Shown in pieces: positions 33,905 through 42,608 of a DNA stretch of 64,000 nt. The notes below the pieces were generated by a model that saw only the letters and a program-made list of their open reading frames with translations, did no database searches and had not been told where the DNA came from. How positions within the stretch are numbered: the first letter of the stretch is position 1; every line of letters begins with the position of its first letter. Both the position numbers and the translations under genes were made by a program. Source of the stretch: DASQZT01 sp963728965 (GTDB taxonomy: Bacteria; Acidobacteriota; Terriglobia; Bryobacterales; Bryobacteraceae); NCBI GenBank assembly GCA_963728965.1, contig CAVSMH010000013.1, positions 22,864-86,863 of the forward strand, read 5' to 3'.

Positions 33905-36900
33905 ATGAGGGTCCGAACGATTGTGCTTGCGCTGGCGGCTATGGCGTCTGCCCGCGCCGAAGTCCGCTTCAACCGCGACATCCGCCCCATCATGGCCGAT
34001 ACCTGCTTCCGCTGTCACGGCCCGGACAAGGCCGCGCGCATGGCGGGCATGCGGCTCGATATTCGCGAGGAGGCGCTCAAGCCGGCCGCCGGCGGGGTGG
34101 TGCCGATCGTGCCCGGCGATCCCGAACAGAGCGCCATCATCCAGCGCATCTTCGCCGCCGACGCGCGCGTGATGCCGCCCGCCTACATCCACAAAGAGCT
34201 GACCGCGGCACAGAAGCAAACCATCCGGCAATGGGTGGCCGAGGGGGCGAAATACGAGGGCCACTGGGCCTATCAGCCCGTCGAGCGCCCCACCCCGCCC
34301 GCCGCCGGTAACCCGATCGATGCGTTCATCCGGCAACGGCTGGCGCGCGCGGGATTGCAGCCATCGCCCGAGGCCGATCGCCGCACCCTGATTCGCCGCG
34401 TGTCGCTCGACCTGACCGGCCTGCCGCCTACGCCCCAGGGAGTGGCCGCGTTTCTGGCCGACACCTCCGCGAACGCGTATGAAAAGGTGGTGGATCGCCT
34501 GCTGGCCTCGCCGCGCTATGCCGAACAGCAGACCATGCACTGGCTGGATGCCATCCGCTACGCCGACACCTGCGGCTTCCACGGCGACAACGCCTTTCCC
34601 GCCTGGCCGTTTCGCGACTACGTCCTGCGCGCATTCCGCGACAACAAGCCGTTCGACCAGTTCACCCGCGAACAACTGGCGGGCGACCTGCTGCCGGATG
34701 CCACCGTGGAGCAGCGCGTAGCCTCGGCCTACAACCGGCTGAACCGGACCTCGGCCGAGGGCGGCCTGCAACCCAAAGAGTATCTGGCGAAATATGCGGC
34801 CGACCGCGTGCGCACGACGGTGGCGGTATGGATGGGCAGCACCCTCGGATGCGCCGAATGCCACGACCACAAATTCGACCCGTTCACGTCCCGCGACTTC
34901 TATTCCATGAAGGCCTTCTTCGCCGATCTCAAAGAGACCGGCCTGGTGCCGGACCGCGGCAAGAAGGCCTGGGGCTCGCTGCTCGCGCTGCCCACGCCGG
35001 AACAGCGGCAGCGACGCCAGGAACTCACCACCCAACTCGCCGATGCGCGCGAGCGCCTGAAGGCGAAGATGGCGGCCCTGGCCCCGCAGCGTGCCGCCTG
35101 GGAGCGGGAACTGCTGCGCCGCTACGAGGCCGGTGAACTGGCGTGGCAGGTCCAACGGCCGGTGAGCGCGAGCACGGCGCATGGCGCGGTGCTCAAAATC
35201 TACAACGACGAAATGGTGGACTACACCGACTACGACGGCAGCAATCTGACCGCCTTCCGCGCCCCCGGCAACGGACTGATGATTGCCGGCGGTCCGAATC
35301 CGTCCACCGAAACCTACACCGTGACCTTCCGTCCCGGCGCCGGCACCTGGACCGCGCTCGGCATCGAGGTCGTGCAGGACGAGAGCCTGCCCGGCATTCG
35401 CGTGGCCCGCGGCGCCGATCGCCTGGTCCTCACCGAAGTGGATGCGCAAGCCGATGGCCGCCGGGCGGCGTTCGTGGCAGGCACCTCGAACCTGAACAAT
35501 CCCGCCCCCGAACATCCCCCCGATGCGGCTTTCGATGGCGATCCGAAGACCGGCTGGGCGGTCGCCACGTACAACGAAAACCCCAAGATCTTCCTCGCGC
35601 TGCGATTCACCCAGCCGGTGCAAACCCAATCCGGCTCGACCATGACCGTGCGCCTGCACCAGGATTCGGACTTCCGCCGCGCCACGCTCGGCCGCTTCCG
35701 CCTGGCGTTGTCCTCCGGCGTCTATTCCTGGCCCACGGCGGAGAAGGGCAAAGAGATTCCCGCGGCCGTCCTCAAGGCGCTGCGCATGGATCCGGACGAA
35801 CGCACCACGCGGCAGACGGCGCCCCTGGACGCCTACTTCCGCTGGGCCTCTCCCGAGGCCAACGCCGAGGTGGCCGAAGTTGCCCGGCTCGAAAAGGAGT
35901 CGGCCCTGCTCGAAACGGCCATCCCTCGCGTGATGGTCGCCGAAGCGACCACTCCCACCGAAACCCGCATCCTCGCGCGCGGCAACTGGATGGACGAGTC
36001 GGGCGCGGTCGTCCGCCCGGCGATCCCCGCGTTCCTCGGCAAATTGGACACCGGGAACGACCGCGCCAACCGCCTCGACCTGGCCGATTGGCTGGTGTCG
36101 AAATCGAATCCGCTCACCGCGCGCGTCTTCGTTAACCGCCTGTGGCGCCAGTTTTTCGGCATCGGCATTTCGAAGGTGCTCGACGACCTCGGCTCGCAAG
36201 GCGAATGGCCCACCCATCCGGAGCTGCTCGATTGGCTGGCCGCCGAGTTCATGCGCCCCGCCTGGCAAGCGGACGGCACCCACTCCTGGGATGTGCGACA
36301 CATCATCCGCACCATCGTCACCAGCGCCACCTACCGCCAGTCGTCCCTGAGCAATCCGCAACTGGACGAGCGCGACCCCGACAACCGCCTGCTGGCGCAC
36401 CAGAGCCGCTTCCGCGTGGACGCCGAAAACGTCCGCGACATCGCCCTCTCCGTGTCGGGCCTGCTGGCGGTGAAGTTCGGCGGCCCCAGCGCCAAGCCGT
36501 ATCAGCCGGACGGCTACCTCGCCACGCTGAATTTTCCCAAGCGCGAGTATTCCGCCAGCCACGGCGACGACCTGTATCGCCGCGGCGTCTACACCTTCTG
36601 GCAGCGGACCTTTCTGCACCCCAGCCTGCTCACGTTCGATGCCCCCACGCGCGAAGAGTGCACTATTAACCGGGTGAACTCGAATACGCCCCTTCAGGCG
36701 CTGGTGCTGCTCAACGATCCTACTTACGTCGAGGCGGCGCGGGTGTTCGCCGCCAGCCTGCTGGCCCGCGGCGGAACCCTGGACCAGCGCATCGGCCGGG
36801 CCTTCGAGCGCGCCGTGAGCCGCGAGCCTTCGCAGCCGGAGCGCGCCATTCTCGCCGGTCTCTATGACGAGAGCTACCGCGGTTTCCGGAAATCTCCGGA

Positions 36901-37030
36901 ACAAGCTGCCGCGCTCCTCCGCGTGGGCGAGGCCTCCGTGCCCGCCGGCCTGAACCCGGCCGAGCTGGCCGCCATGACTACGGTGGCCCGCGCCATCCTC
37001 AACATGCACGAAACCATCACAAGGAACTGA
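33905..37030 (+). CDS. Planctomycete-type cytochrome: PSCyt1, DUF1549, DUF1553 protein
   Basis: 1041 residues with a short signal peptide. Architecture: PSCyt1 with a c-type heme motif CFRCH (residues 34-38), then the DUF1549 (PSCyt2) domain from about 130 to 330, with FDQFTREQLAGDLLPDA and a second CxxCH in GCAECHDHKFDPF near 315; then a DUF1553 (PSD1) C-terminal domain, RVFVNRLWRQFFGIGISKVLDDLGSQGEWPTHPELLDWLA, to FDAPTREECTINR. Between them lies an approximately 350-residue region with a discoidin/galactose-binding-like fold (AAFDGDPKTGWAV). Proteins of this kind are numerous in Planctomycetes and Acidobacteria and are tied to polysaccharide use, but the chemistry is unknown. The partner DUF1501 gene follows after 1 bp. 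Confidence 0.95.
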   Translation: MRVRTIVLALAAMASARAEVRFNRDIRPIMADTCFRCHGPDKAARMAGMRLDIREEALKPAAGGVVPIVPGDPEQSAIIQRIFAADARVMPPAYIHKELTAAQKQTIRQWVAEGAKYEGHWAYQPVERPTPPAAGNPIDAFIRQRLARAGLQPSPEADRRTLIRRVSLDLTGLPPTPQGVAAFLADTSANAYEKVVDRLLASPRYAEQQTMHWLDAIRYADTCGFHGDNAFPAWPFRDYVLRAFRDNKPFDQFTREQLAGDLLPDATVEQRVASAYNRLNRTSAEGGLQPKEYLAKYAADRVRTTVAVWMGSTLGCAECHDHKFDPFTSRDFYSMKAFFADLKETGLVPDRGKKAWGSLLALPTPEQRQRRQELTTQLADARERLKAKMAALAPQRAAWERELLRRYEAGELAWQVQRPVSASTAHGAVLKIYNDEMVDYTDYDGSNLTAFRAPGNGLMIAGGPNPSTETYTVTFRPGAGTWTALGIEVVQDESLPGIRVARGADRLVLTEVDAQADGRRAAFVAGTSNLNNPAPEHPPDAAFDGDPKTGWAVATYNENPKIFLALRFTQPVQTQSGSTMTVRLHQDSDFRRATLGRFRLALSSGVYSWPTAEKGKEIPAAVLKALRMDPDERTTRQTAPLDAYFRWASPEANAEVAEVARLEKESALLETAIPRVMVAEATTPTETRILARGNWMDESGAVVRPAIPAFLGKLDTGNDRANRLDLADWLVSKSNPLTARVFVNRLWRQFFGIGISKVLDDLGSQGEWPTHPELLDWLAAEFMRPAWQADGTHSWDVRHIIRTIVTSATYRQSSLSNPQLDERDPDNRLLAHQSRFRVDAENVRDIALSVSGLLAVKFGGPSAKPYQPDGYLATLNFPKREYSASHGDDLYRRGVYTFWQRTFLHPSLLTFDAPTREECTINRVNSNTPLQALVLLNDPTYVEAARVFAASLLARGGTLDQRIGRAFERAVSREPSQPERAILAGLYDESYRGFRKSPEQAAALLRVGEASVPAGLNPAELAAMTTVARAILNMHETITRN

Positions 37031-37031
37031 C

Positions 37032-38477
37032 ATGGACGATTGCCGATATTGCGCGGAACAGGCGGCCCCAGGGTCGCCGCGCGACATGCTGCGCCGCACG
37101 TTTCTCGGCCGCGGCGTGGCCGGGCTGGGACTACTCGGCCTCAACGCGCTGCTGAACCCGCGGCTGTTCGCCGCCGATGGCTCCCACGGCGTGGTCAACC
37201 CGCTGCATCATCCCGCCAAGGCCAAGCGGGTGATCTTCCTCTACCAGGCCGGCGGCCCGTCGCACCTGGAGACGTTCGACTACAAACCCAAGCTCGCCCA
37301 AATGAACGGCAAGCCCATGCCGGAGTCGTTCACCAAGGGTCAGCAGATCGCCCAGCTTCAGGGCCGCCCGCTGGTCTGTTTCGGCCCGCAGCACGGATTC
37401 CGCAAGTTCGGCAAATCGCAGCAGGAGATCTGCGAGCTGTTCCCGCGCATCGGCAGCGTCGCCGACGATGTCTGTATCATCCGCTCCATGTGGACCGAGC
37501 AGATCAACCACGATCCCGCCCACACCATCATGAACACCGGCTCCATCATCGCGGGAAGGCCGAGCATGGGCTCCTGGGTCTTCTACGGCCTGGGCGCCGA
37601 TACCGAAGACCTGCCCGGGTTCGTGGTGCTGCTTTCGGCCGGACGCGGCGGCCAGATGCAGCCCATCGCCGCGCGCCAATGGTCGGCCGGCCTGCTGCCC
37701 AGCCGGTTCCAGGGCGTCAAACTCAACTCCGTCGGCGATCCCGTGCTCTATATCGAGAACCCCGCGGGCGTGAGCGCCAGGCTGCAGCGCGCCTCCATCG
37801 ACGCTGTCCACAAGCTCGACCAGGCCGAGTACACGACCTTGAAGGACCCCGAAATCGAAACCCGCATTGCCCAGTACGAGATGGCCTTCAAGATGCAATC
37901 CAGCGTTCCCGACCTGGTGGACATGAGCAAAGAACCGAAGCAGGTGCTCGAAATGTACGGTGCGCAGCCGGGCGACGGCTCCTTCGCTTCGAACTGCCTG
38001 CTGGCGCGGCGCCTGGCCGAGCGCGGCGTGCGATTCATTCAGCTTTACCATCGCGACTGGGATCACCACAGCGGCGTCAAGGCCAATATCGCCCTGAAGG
38101 CCGAGGAGGTGGACAAGCCCACCGCCGCCCTCATTACCGATCTGAAGCAGCGCGGCATGCTCGATGACACGCTCGTGATCTGGGGCGGCGAGTTCGGGCG
38201 CACCCCCATGTCTCAGGGCGGCGATGGACGCGACCATCACATCAAGGGCTTCTCCTTCCTGGTGGCCGGCGGCGGTATGAAGGGCGGCATCACCCACGGC
38301 ACCACCGACGACCTGGGCTACGCGGCCCAGGAAAATCCCGTCAGCGTGCACGATTTTCACGCCACCATGCTGCACCTGCTCGGTGTCGATCATAAGCGGC
38401 TCACCGTGAAGTTCCAGGGCCTGGATGTGCGGCTCACCGGTATCTCGGGCGACGTGGTAAAAGAGATTCTTGTCTGA
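37032..38477 (+). CDS. Tat-exported DUF1501 family protein
   Basis: 481 residues, one base after the DUF1553 gene. A twin-arginine-like signal (MLRRTFLGRGVAGLGLLGLNALL) is followed by the DUF1501 body: VIFLYQAGGPSHLETFDYKPKL, IRSMWTEQINHDPAH and WGGEFGRTPMSQG, and DHHIKGFSFLVAGGGMKGG. The fold is alkaline-phosphatase/sulfatase-like (conserved Asp/His metal ligands DFHATMLHLLGVDH), so a hydrolase or metal-dependent role is possible; no activity is proven for the family. DUF1501 and DUF1549/DUF1553 proteins nearly always occur as such pairs. Confidence 0.95.
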   Translation: MDDCRYCAEQAAPGSPRDMLRRTFLGRGVAGLGLLGLNALLNPRLFAADGSHGVVNPLHHPAKAKRVIFLYQAGGPSHLETFDYKPKLAQMNGKPMPESFTKGQQIAQLQGRPLVCFGPQHGFRKFGKSQQEICELFPRIGSVADDVCIIRSMWTEQINHDPAHTIMNTGSIIAGRPSMGSWVFYGLGADTEDLPGFVVLLSAGRGGQMQPIAARQWSAGLLPSRFQGVKLNSVGDPVLYIENPAGVSARLQRASIDAVHKLDQAEYTTLKDPEIETRIAQYEMAFKMQSSVPDLVDMSKEPKQVLEMYGAQPGDGSFASNCLLARRLAERGVRFIQLYHRDWDHHSGVKANIALKAEEVDKPTAALITDLKQRGMLDDTLVIWGGEFGRTPMSQGGDGRDHHIKGFSFLVAGGGMKGGITHGTTDDLGYAAQENPVSVHDFHATMLHLLGVDHKRLTVKFQGLDVRLTGISGDVVKEILV

Positions 38478-38481
38478 ATCC

Positions 38482-40071
38482 ATGAACCGCGCCGCGATGT
38501 ACCGCCGCCTGCGGCAGCACCAGGGCCCTTGGGACATGATCGTGGTAGGCGGCGGCGCCACCGGCGCCGGCGTTGCCATCGATGCCGCCTCCCGCGGCTA
38601 CAGCGTCCTCCTGCTCGAGCAGAGCGATTTCGGCAAGGGCACCTCCAGCCGCAGCACCAAGCTGGTCCACGGCGGCGTGCGCTACCTGGAACAGGGCAAC
38701 CTGTCGCTGGTCATGGAAGCGCTCAAAGAGCGCGGGCTTCTGCTCCAGAATGCGCCGCACCTGGTGCGCAACCTGGCCTTCGTCGTCCCCACCTACGATT
38801 GGTGGGAGTCGCCGTTCTACGGCGTGGGGCTGAAACTCTACAACCTGCTGGCCGGCAAATACGGCTTCGGATCGTCGCGCATTCTCTCGCGCGAAGAGAC
38901 GCTCGCACACCTGCCCACCATCAAGACCGAAGGCCTGCGCGGCGGTGTGGTGTACTACGACGGCCAGTTCGACGATGCCCGCCTGCTCATCAACCTGGTC
39001 GCCACCGCGTTCGCGCACGGCGCCGCGCTGCTGAATTACGCGCCCGTCACCACGCTGACCAAAGACGCGGAAGGCTTCGTGGATGGCGTGGCCTTCCGCG
39101 ACGTCGAAACCGGAGAGGACTTCACCGCGCGGGCGCAGGTCGTGGTGAACGCCACCGGCCCGTTCACCGACGAAGTGCGGCGCATGGCCGACCCCTCCGC
39201 GCAGCCCATGATCGCGCCCAGCCAAGGCATCCACCTGGTGTTCGACCATTCGTTCCTGGCCGCCGACAATGCCATCATGGTGCCCCACACCAGCGACGGG
39301 CGGGTGCTTTTCGCCATTCCCTGGCACGGCCACACCCTGGTCGGCACCACCGATACCCCCATCTCTTCGATACCCCTGGAGCCCGTCGCGCTCGAGCGCG
39401 AGATCGGCTTCATTCTCGAAACCGCGTCGCTGTACCTTTCGCGCACGCCCTCGCGATCCGACGTGCTGAGCGTCTTTGCCGGGGTCCGGCCCCTGGTTCG
39501 CGCGGGGGGCGCGGGCAACACGGCGGCGCTCTCGCGCGACCACACCATCCGTATCGAGGAGTCGGGACTGGTCACGGTATGCGGCGGCAAATGGACCACC
39601 TACCGGCGCATGGCGGAAGATTGCGTCAACCAGGCCGCCACGCTGGCGCGTCTCGCCGAGAAACCCTGCGTCACCTACGACCTCAAGATCCACGGCTACT
39701 ACGCCGCGCCTGCGTCGCTCGGCAATCTGCGCGTCTATGGGTCGGATGCGGACGGCATTCGAGCGATCGGCCGCGGCGAACAGTTGCATCCATCGCTGCC
39801 CTACACCGTGGCGGAAGTCGTCTGGGCCATGCGCGAGGAGATGGCGCGGACCGTCGAAGACGTTCTCGCACGGCGCACACGGGCGTTGTTTCTCAACGCG
39901 CAAGCGGCGCTCGAGATGGCGCCGCGGGTGGCCGCCCTGGCAGCCCGCGAGTTGGATCGCGACGAGCGCTGGGTGGCGCAAAATCTCGCGTCCTTCCGCG
40001 AGGTCGCGGGAAATTTTCGATTGCCGGAAGCGGCAGGCCGGCAGGCGGAAGCCGTTCCACCTGCCGGTTGA
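38482..40071 (+). CDS. glpD: Glycerol-3-phosphate dehydrogenase (FAD-dependent)
   Basis: 529 residues. N-terminal FAD-binding fold DMIVVGGGATGAGVAIDAASRGYSVLLLE, then DFGKGTSSRSTKLVHGGVRYLEQGN, the diagnostic GlpD sequence. The DAO-fold catalytic part shows VPHTSDGRVLFAIPWHGHTLVGTTDTP and FAGVRPLV. The GlpD C-terminal cap (VWAMREEMARTVEDVLARRTRALFL) is present. It oxidises sn-glycerol 3-phosphate to dihydroxyacetone phosphate at the membrane, feeding quinone. It starts 4 bp after the DUF1501 stop, so the four genes 32871-40071 are apparently one unit, an unusual company for glpD. Confidence 0.96.
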   Translation: MNRAAMYRRLRQHQGPWDMIVVGGGATGAGVAIDAASRGYSVLLLEQSDFGKGTSSRSTKLVHGGVRYLEQGNLSLVMEALKERGLLLQNAPHLVRNLAFVVPTYDWWESPFYGVGLKLYNLLAGKYGFGSSRILSREETLAHLPTIKTEGLRGGVVYYDGQFDDARLLINLVATAFAHGAALLNYAPVTTLTKDAEGFVDGVAFRDVETGEDFTARAQVVVNATGPFTDEVRRMADPSAQPMIAPSQGIHLVFDHSFLAADNAIMVPHTSDGRVLFAIPWHGHTLVGTTDTPISSIPLEPVALEREIGFILETASLYLSRTPSRSDVLSVFAGVRPLVRAGGAGNTAALSRDHTIRIEESGLVTVCGGKWTTYRRMAEDCVNQAATLARLAEKPCVTYDLKIHGYYAAPASLGNLRVYGSDADGIRAIGRGEQLHPSLPYTVAEVVWAMREEMARTVEDVLARRTRALFLNAQAALEMAPRVAALAARELDRDERWVAQNLASFREVAGNFRLPEAAGRQAEAVPPAG

Positions 40072-40080
40072 GCGTTCTTC

Positions 40081-40425
40081 TTACTGTAGGTCGATACTTT
40101 CGACTTTGATGGTGTCGTCACCTTCCATCGTGCCGGTCACTTTCGCCGTGACCTCCGCACTGGCGGGACTGTTTGGATTGGCGGAACGGTCGGCCCGGCT
40201 CTTCAGGGCCGCGGCTGCCTTCTCATTGCCGGCGCTGTCGAACTTCATGACTTTGCCGGAAACCAGGATGCCGAAGCTGCTCGTGGAGGCTGTGGGATCG
40301 CAGGTCGCAGCACTCTTGTGTTGGTTGTAGCAGGAGGCGTCTATCAGCCTTCCGCTGTAATCTTCGGCTAAAGCCAACGCGGCGAAAACCGCGACGCAAG
40401 CAAACAAGGTAAGGAGTCTTCGCAT
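40081..40425 (-). CDS. Small exported protein of unknown function
   Basis: 114 residues with a clear signal peptide (MRRLLTLFACVAVFAALALA). Mature part EDYSGRLIDASCYNQHKSAATCDPTASTSSFGILVSGKVMKFDSAGNEKAAAAL recalls acidobacterial and other bacterial exported proteins with a Gly-Arg-Leu-Asp/Ile-Asp start and two cysteines, likely a disulfide. No enzyme signature. It converges on glpD with 9 bp between the stops. Confidence 0.8.
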   Translation of the reverse strand: MRRLLTLFACVAVFAALALAEDYSGRLIDASCYNQHKSAATCDPTASTSSFGILVSGKVMKFDSAGNEKAAAALKSRADRSANPNSPASAEVTAKVTGTMEGDDTIKVESIDLQ

Positions 40426-40759
40426 ATTTCTCGTCCTTTCAACAGGTCCGAAATTCGATCGAAGTGGGCGCGGTGTCCGATCGGACTCTGCACGGCAAGT
40501 TCCAGACGCGTGTTTGCAGCATGTTGAAGCACGCCGGAATTCCGCTTCCCGGCGCCATATGGAAGAATTTCCCTGGTCTACCGGTAAGACTGGGACAGCA
40601 CCCTCTCTTTTTAGGGTCCGGCACTCCTGTCCCGATCAGCCGGTCCGGCCTTGCTTGCGGAGTAGATCGTGGGAAAGTCGGTGTATCCTGACCTTACCCT
40701 GAGTGAATCGTGCCGGCCGCCCGTGCCCCGCTATGCCGAATCGTGACAAAGCTCACAAC
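40426..40759. other. 334-bp gene-free gap with a nested hairpin
   Basis: No supported gene. GGGACAG (40592-40598) pairs with CTGTCCC (40627-40633), and inside ACCCT (40600-40604) pairs with AGGGT (40613-40617). The hairpin lies downstream of the DinB-like gene on the minus strand and may be its terminator or a repeat element. Confidence 0.4.
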
Positions 40760-41221
40760 TCACGGGCGCCCCAGCGCATACCAGACTACGTAGTCCGTCA
40801 TCGGCGGCGTTGTTCCCAACGCCCGCATCCGCGACGCGTTCTGCGCCCGGTGATGCTGGCTGTGCAGCACGATCTGCAGCAACAGGACGCCGGCCGGCGC
40901 TTCGAACGGACCCTTCGGACCCCGCGGCAGCGCGATCGTCTGTTCGAGGTCCGACCCCAGCGCGGCGGTCAGTCCCTCCTGCGCCTGGGTCATCGCCGTC
41001 TCGATCTCCTCGATCGATGCCGCCTCTTTCATTTGGGAGCGATCCGGCGTCTCGCCCCGCGTCAGCCCGGCCAGCCACCGCGATGCCGTCGCCATGTGGT
41101 TCAGCCTCTGGCGGATTTCCGGATCTTCCAGCAATGCGGCATTGGCACGCAGCGTCTTCCAGTGCTCCGCGTCCGCCCAGATCTGGTGCCGCACCATGTC
41201 CCGCAACATTTCTACATCCAT
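40760..41221 (-). CDS. DinB-like (DUF664) four-helix protein
   Basis: 153 residues from the ATG at 41221, which follows GGAGGAAAGC. The longer frame to 41284 starts at a poor site and is rejected. It resembles the DinB/YfiT-type four-helix bundle: MLRDMVRHQIWADAEHWKTLRAN at the start with a metal-type histidine, HMATASRWLAG, and LLLQIVLHSQHHRAQNASRMRALG at the end with two histidines. The three histidines fit the metal site of the family. DinB-superfamily members include thiol transferases and many proteins of unknown role. It is divergent from hisS by 113 bp. Confidence 0.85.
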   Translation of the reverse strand: MDVEMLRDMVRHQIWADAEHWKTLRANAALLEDPEIRQRLNHMATASRWLAGLTRGETPDRSQMKEAASIEEIETAMTQAQEGLTAALGSDLEQTIALPRGPKGPFEAPAGVLLLQIVLHSQHHRAQNASRMRALGTTPPMTDYVVWYALGRP

Positions 41222-41334
41222 TGCTTTCCTCCGTGATCCATATCTATACGACAGGCAAGCCCCGCAATACAAGCTGCGCGGCAACCCGCCGGGCCCCTCC
41301 GCCGCGAACAGTCAACCTGCCGGGCTATGCTAGC

Positions 41335-42600
41335 ATGGAGTTTCCCATTACTTTGATCAAAGCCGTTAAAGGAACCAGAGACTTACTGCCTCCATCCACC
41401 GAGACCTGGAATCGGGTGGAGTCGGCTGCGCGCGAGGTCTTCCGCACCTTCAACTACCACGAGATTCGCACGCCCATCCTCGAAGAGACGCAGTTGTTCG
41501 CCCGCGGCGTGGGCGAAGAGACCGACATCGTCACCAAGGAGATGTACACCTTCACCGACCGTGACGAAACTTCGCTCACCTTGCGCCCGGAAAACACCGC
41601 CTCGGTCATCCGCGCCTATATCGAACACCGCCTCGATCAGCGCCCGGGCGTGCAGAAGCTCTACTATATCGGGCCCATGTTTCGCCGGGAACGTCCCCAG
41701 AAAGGCCGCTACCGCCAGTTCTACCAGATCGGCGCCGAGGCCATCGGATCGGAATCGCCGGCCGTGGATGCCGAAGTGATCGAGATGGTCATCGAGGTCC
41801 TCGCGCGGTCCGGCCTGAAGGAATTTCAGCTCCTGTTGAATTCGGTGGGCGACCACAATTGCCGTCCGCAGTACGTCGAACGATTGCGGGAAGCGCTCCA
41901 ACCGGTGGCCCCGGGGATGTGCGGCGATTGCCAGCGGCGCGCCCGAACCAACCCGCTGCGCGTGCTCGACTGTAAGGTGGAAGCCGACCAGCCGATCATC
42001 GAGAAGCTGCCCATGATCGTGGATTGCCTGTGTCCCGCGTGCCGCGCGCACCTGGACGCGGTGAAACTCCATCTCGCCGACCGCGCAATCGATTACGAGA
42101 TTCGCCCGCGGCTGGTGCGCGGCCTGGATTACTACATGCGCACCACTTTCGAGGTGGTCCATGGCGCCCTCGGTGCGCAGAATTCGGTCCTGGGCGGCGG
42201 GCGCTACGACGGCCTCGCCGAGGCGCTCGGCTCCAAGGTGCACTCGCCGGGCATCGGTTTCTCGATCGGCGAGGACCGCCTGGTGATGAGCGTCGAAGAA
42301 AACCACCGCGCCGTTCCGCTCGATCTGTTCATCGCCGCTCTCGGCGAACCGGCCCTGCGCTATGCCGGCGTGCTGGCCCGCGACTATCGCCGCGCCGGAT
42401 TTTCGGTGGAGACCGCCGAAAGCAAACTCAAGCGCGCCATGGAGCTGGCCAACAAGTTAGGCGCGCGATTTACCCTCATCATCGGTGACAATGAGATGAG
42501 CGCCGGCCGTTACGCCTTGAAAAACATGGCCAGCGGCCAGCAGGAAGACCTGCCGCGCGAGGAGATCCCCTCGCGGCTCCGGCCGGTATCGAACGGTTAA
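41335..42600 (+). CDS. hisS: Histidyl-tRNA synthetase
   Basis: 421 residues, class II synthetase. Motif 1 region: KAVKGTRDLLPPSTETWNRVE; motif 2: YYIGPMFRRERPQKGRYRQFYQIGAE; the HisRS-specific motifs LVRGLDYYMRTTFEV (HisA) and SVLGGGRYDGLAEALGS; motif 3: GIGFSIGEDRL. A C-terminal anticodon-binding domain follows. It attaches histidine to tRNA-His using ATP. The ATG at 41335 gives the standard N-terminus; the preceding in-frame sequence is not protein-like. aspS begins 8 bp after its stop, a classic hisS-aspS pair. Confidence 0.97.
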   Translation: MEFPITLIKAVKGTRDLLPPSTETWNRVESAAREVFRTFNYHEIRTPILEETQLFARGVGEETDIVTKEMYTFTDRDETSLTLRPENTASVIRAYIEHRLDQRPGVQKLYYIGPMFRRERPQKGRYRQFYQIGAEAIGSESPAVDAEVIEMVIEVLARSGLKEFQLLLNSVGDHNCRPQYVERLREALQPVAPGMCGDCQRRARTNPLRVLDCKVEADQPIIEKLPMIVDCLCPACRAHLDAVKLHLADRAIDYEIRPRLVRGLDYYMRTTFEVVHGALGAQNSVLGGGRYDGLAEALGSKVHSPGIGFSIGEDRLVMSVEENHRAVPLDLFIAALGEPALRYAGVLARDYRRAGFSVETAESKLKRAMELANKLGARFTLIIGDNEMSAGRYALKNMASGQQEDLPREEIPSRLRPVSNG

Positions 42601-42608
42601 CATTCAAT

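Noticed and set aside
33830..37198. 1122-residue minus-strand frame antisense to the DUF1549/DUF1553 gene
   Set aside because: Product of GC-rich third positions. It lacks any motif and the plus strand carries the recognised domains.
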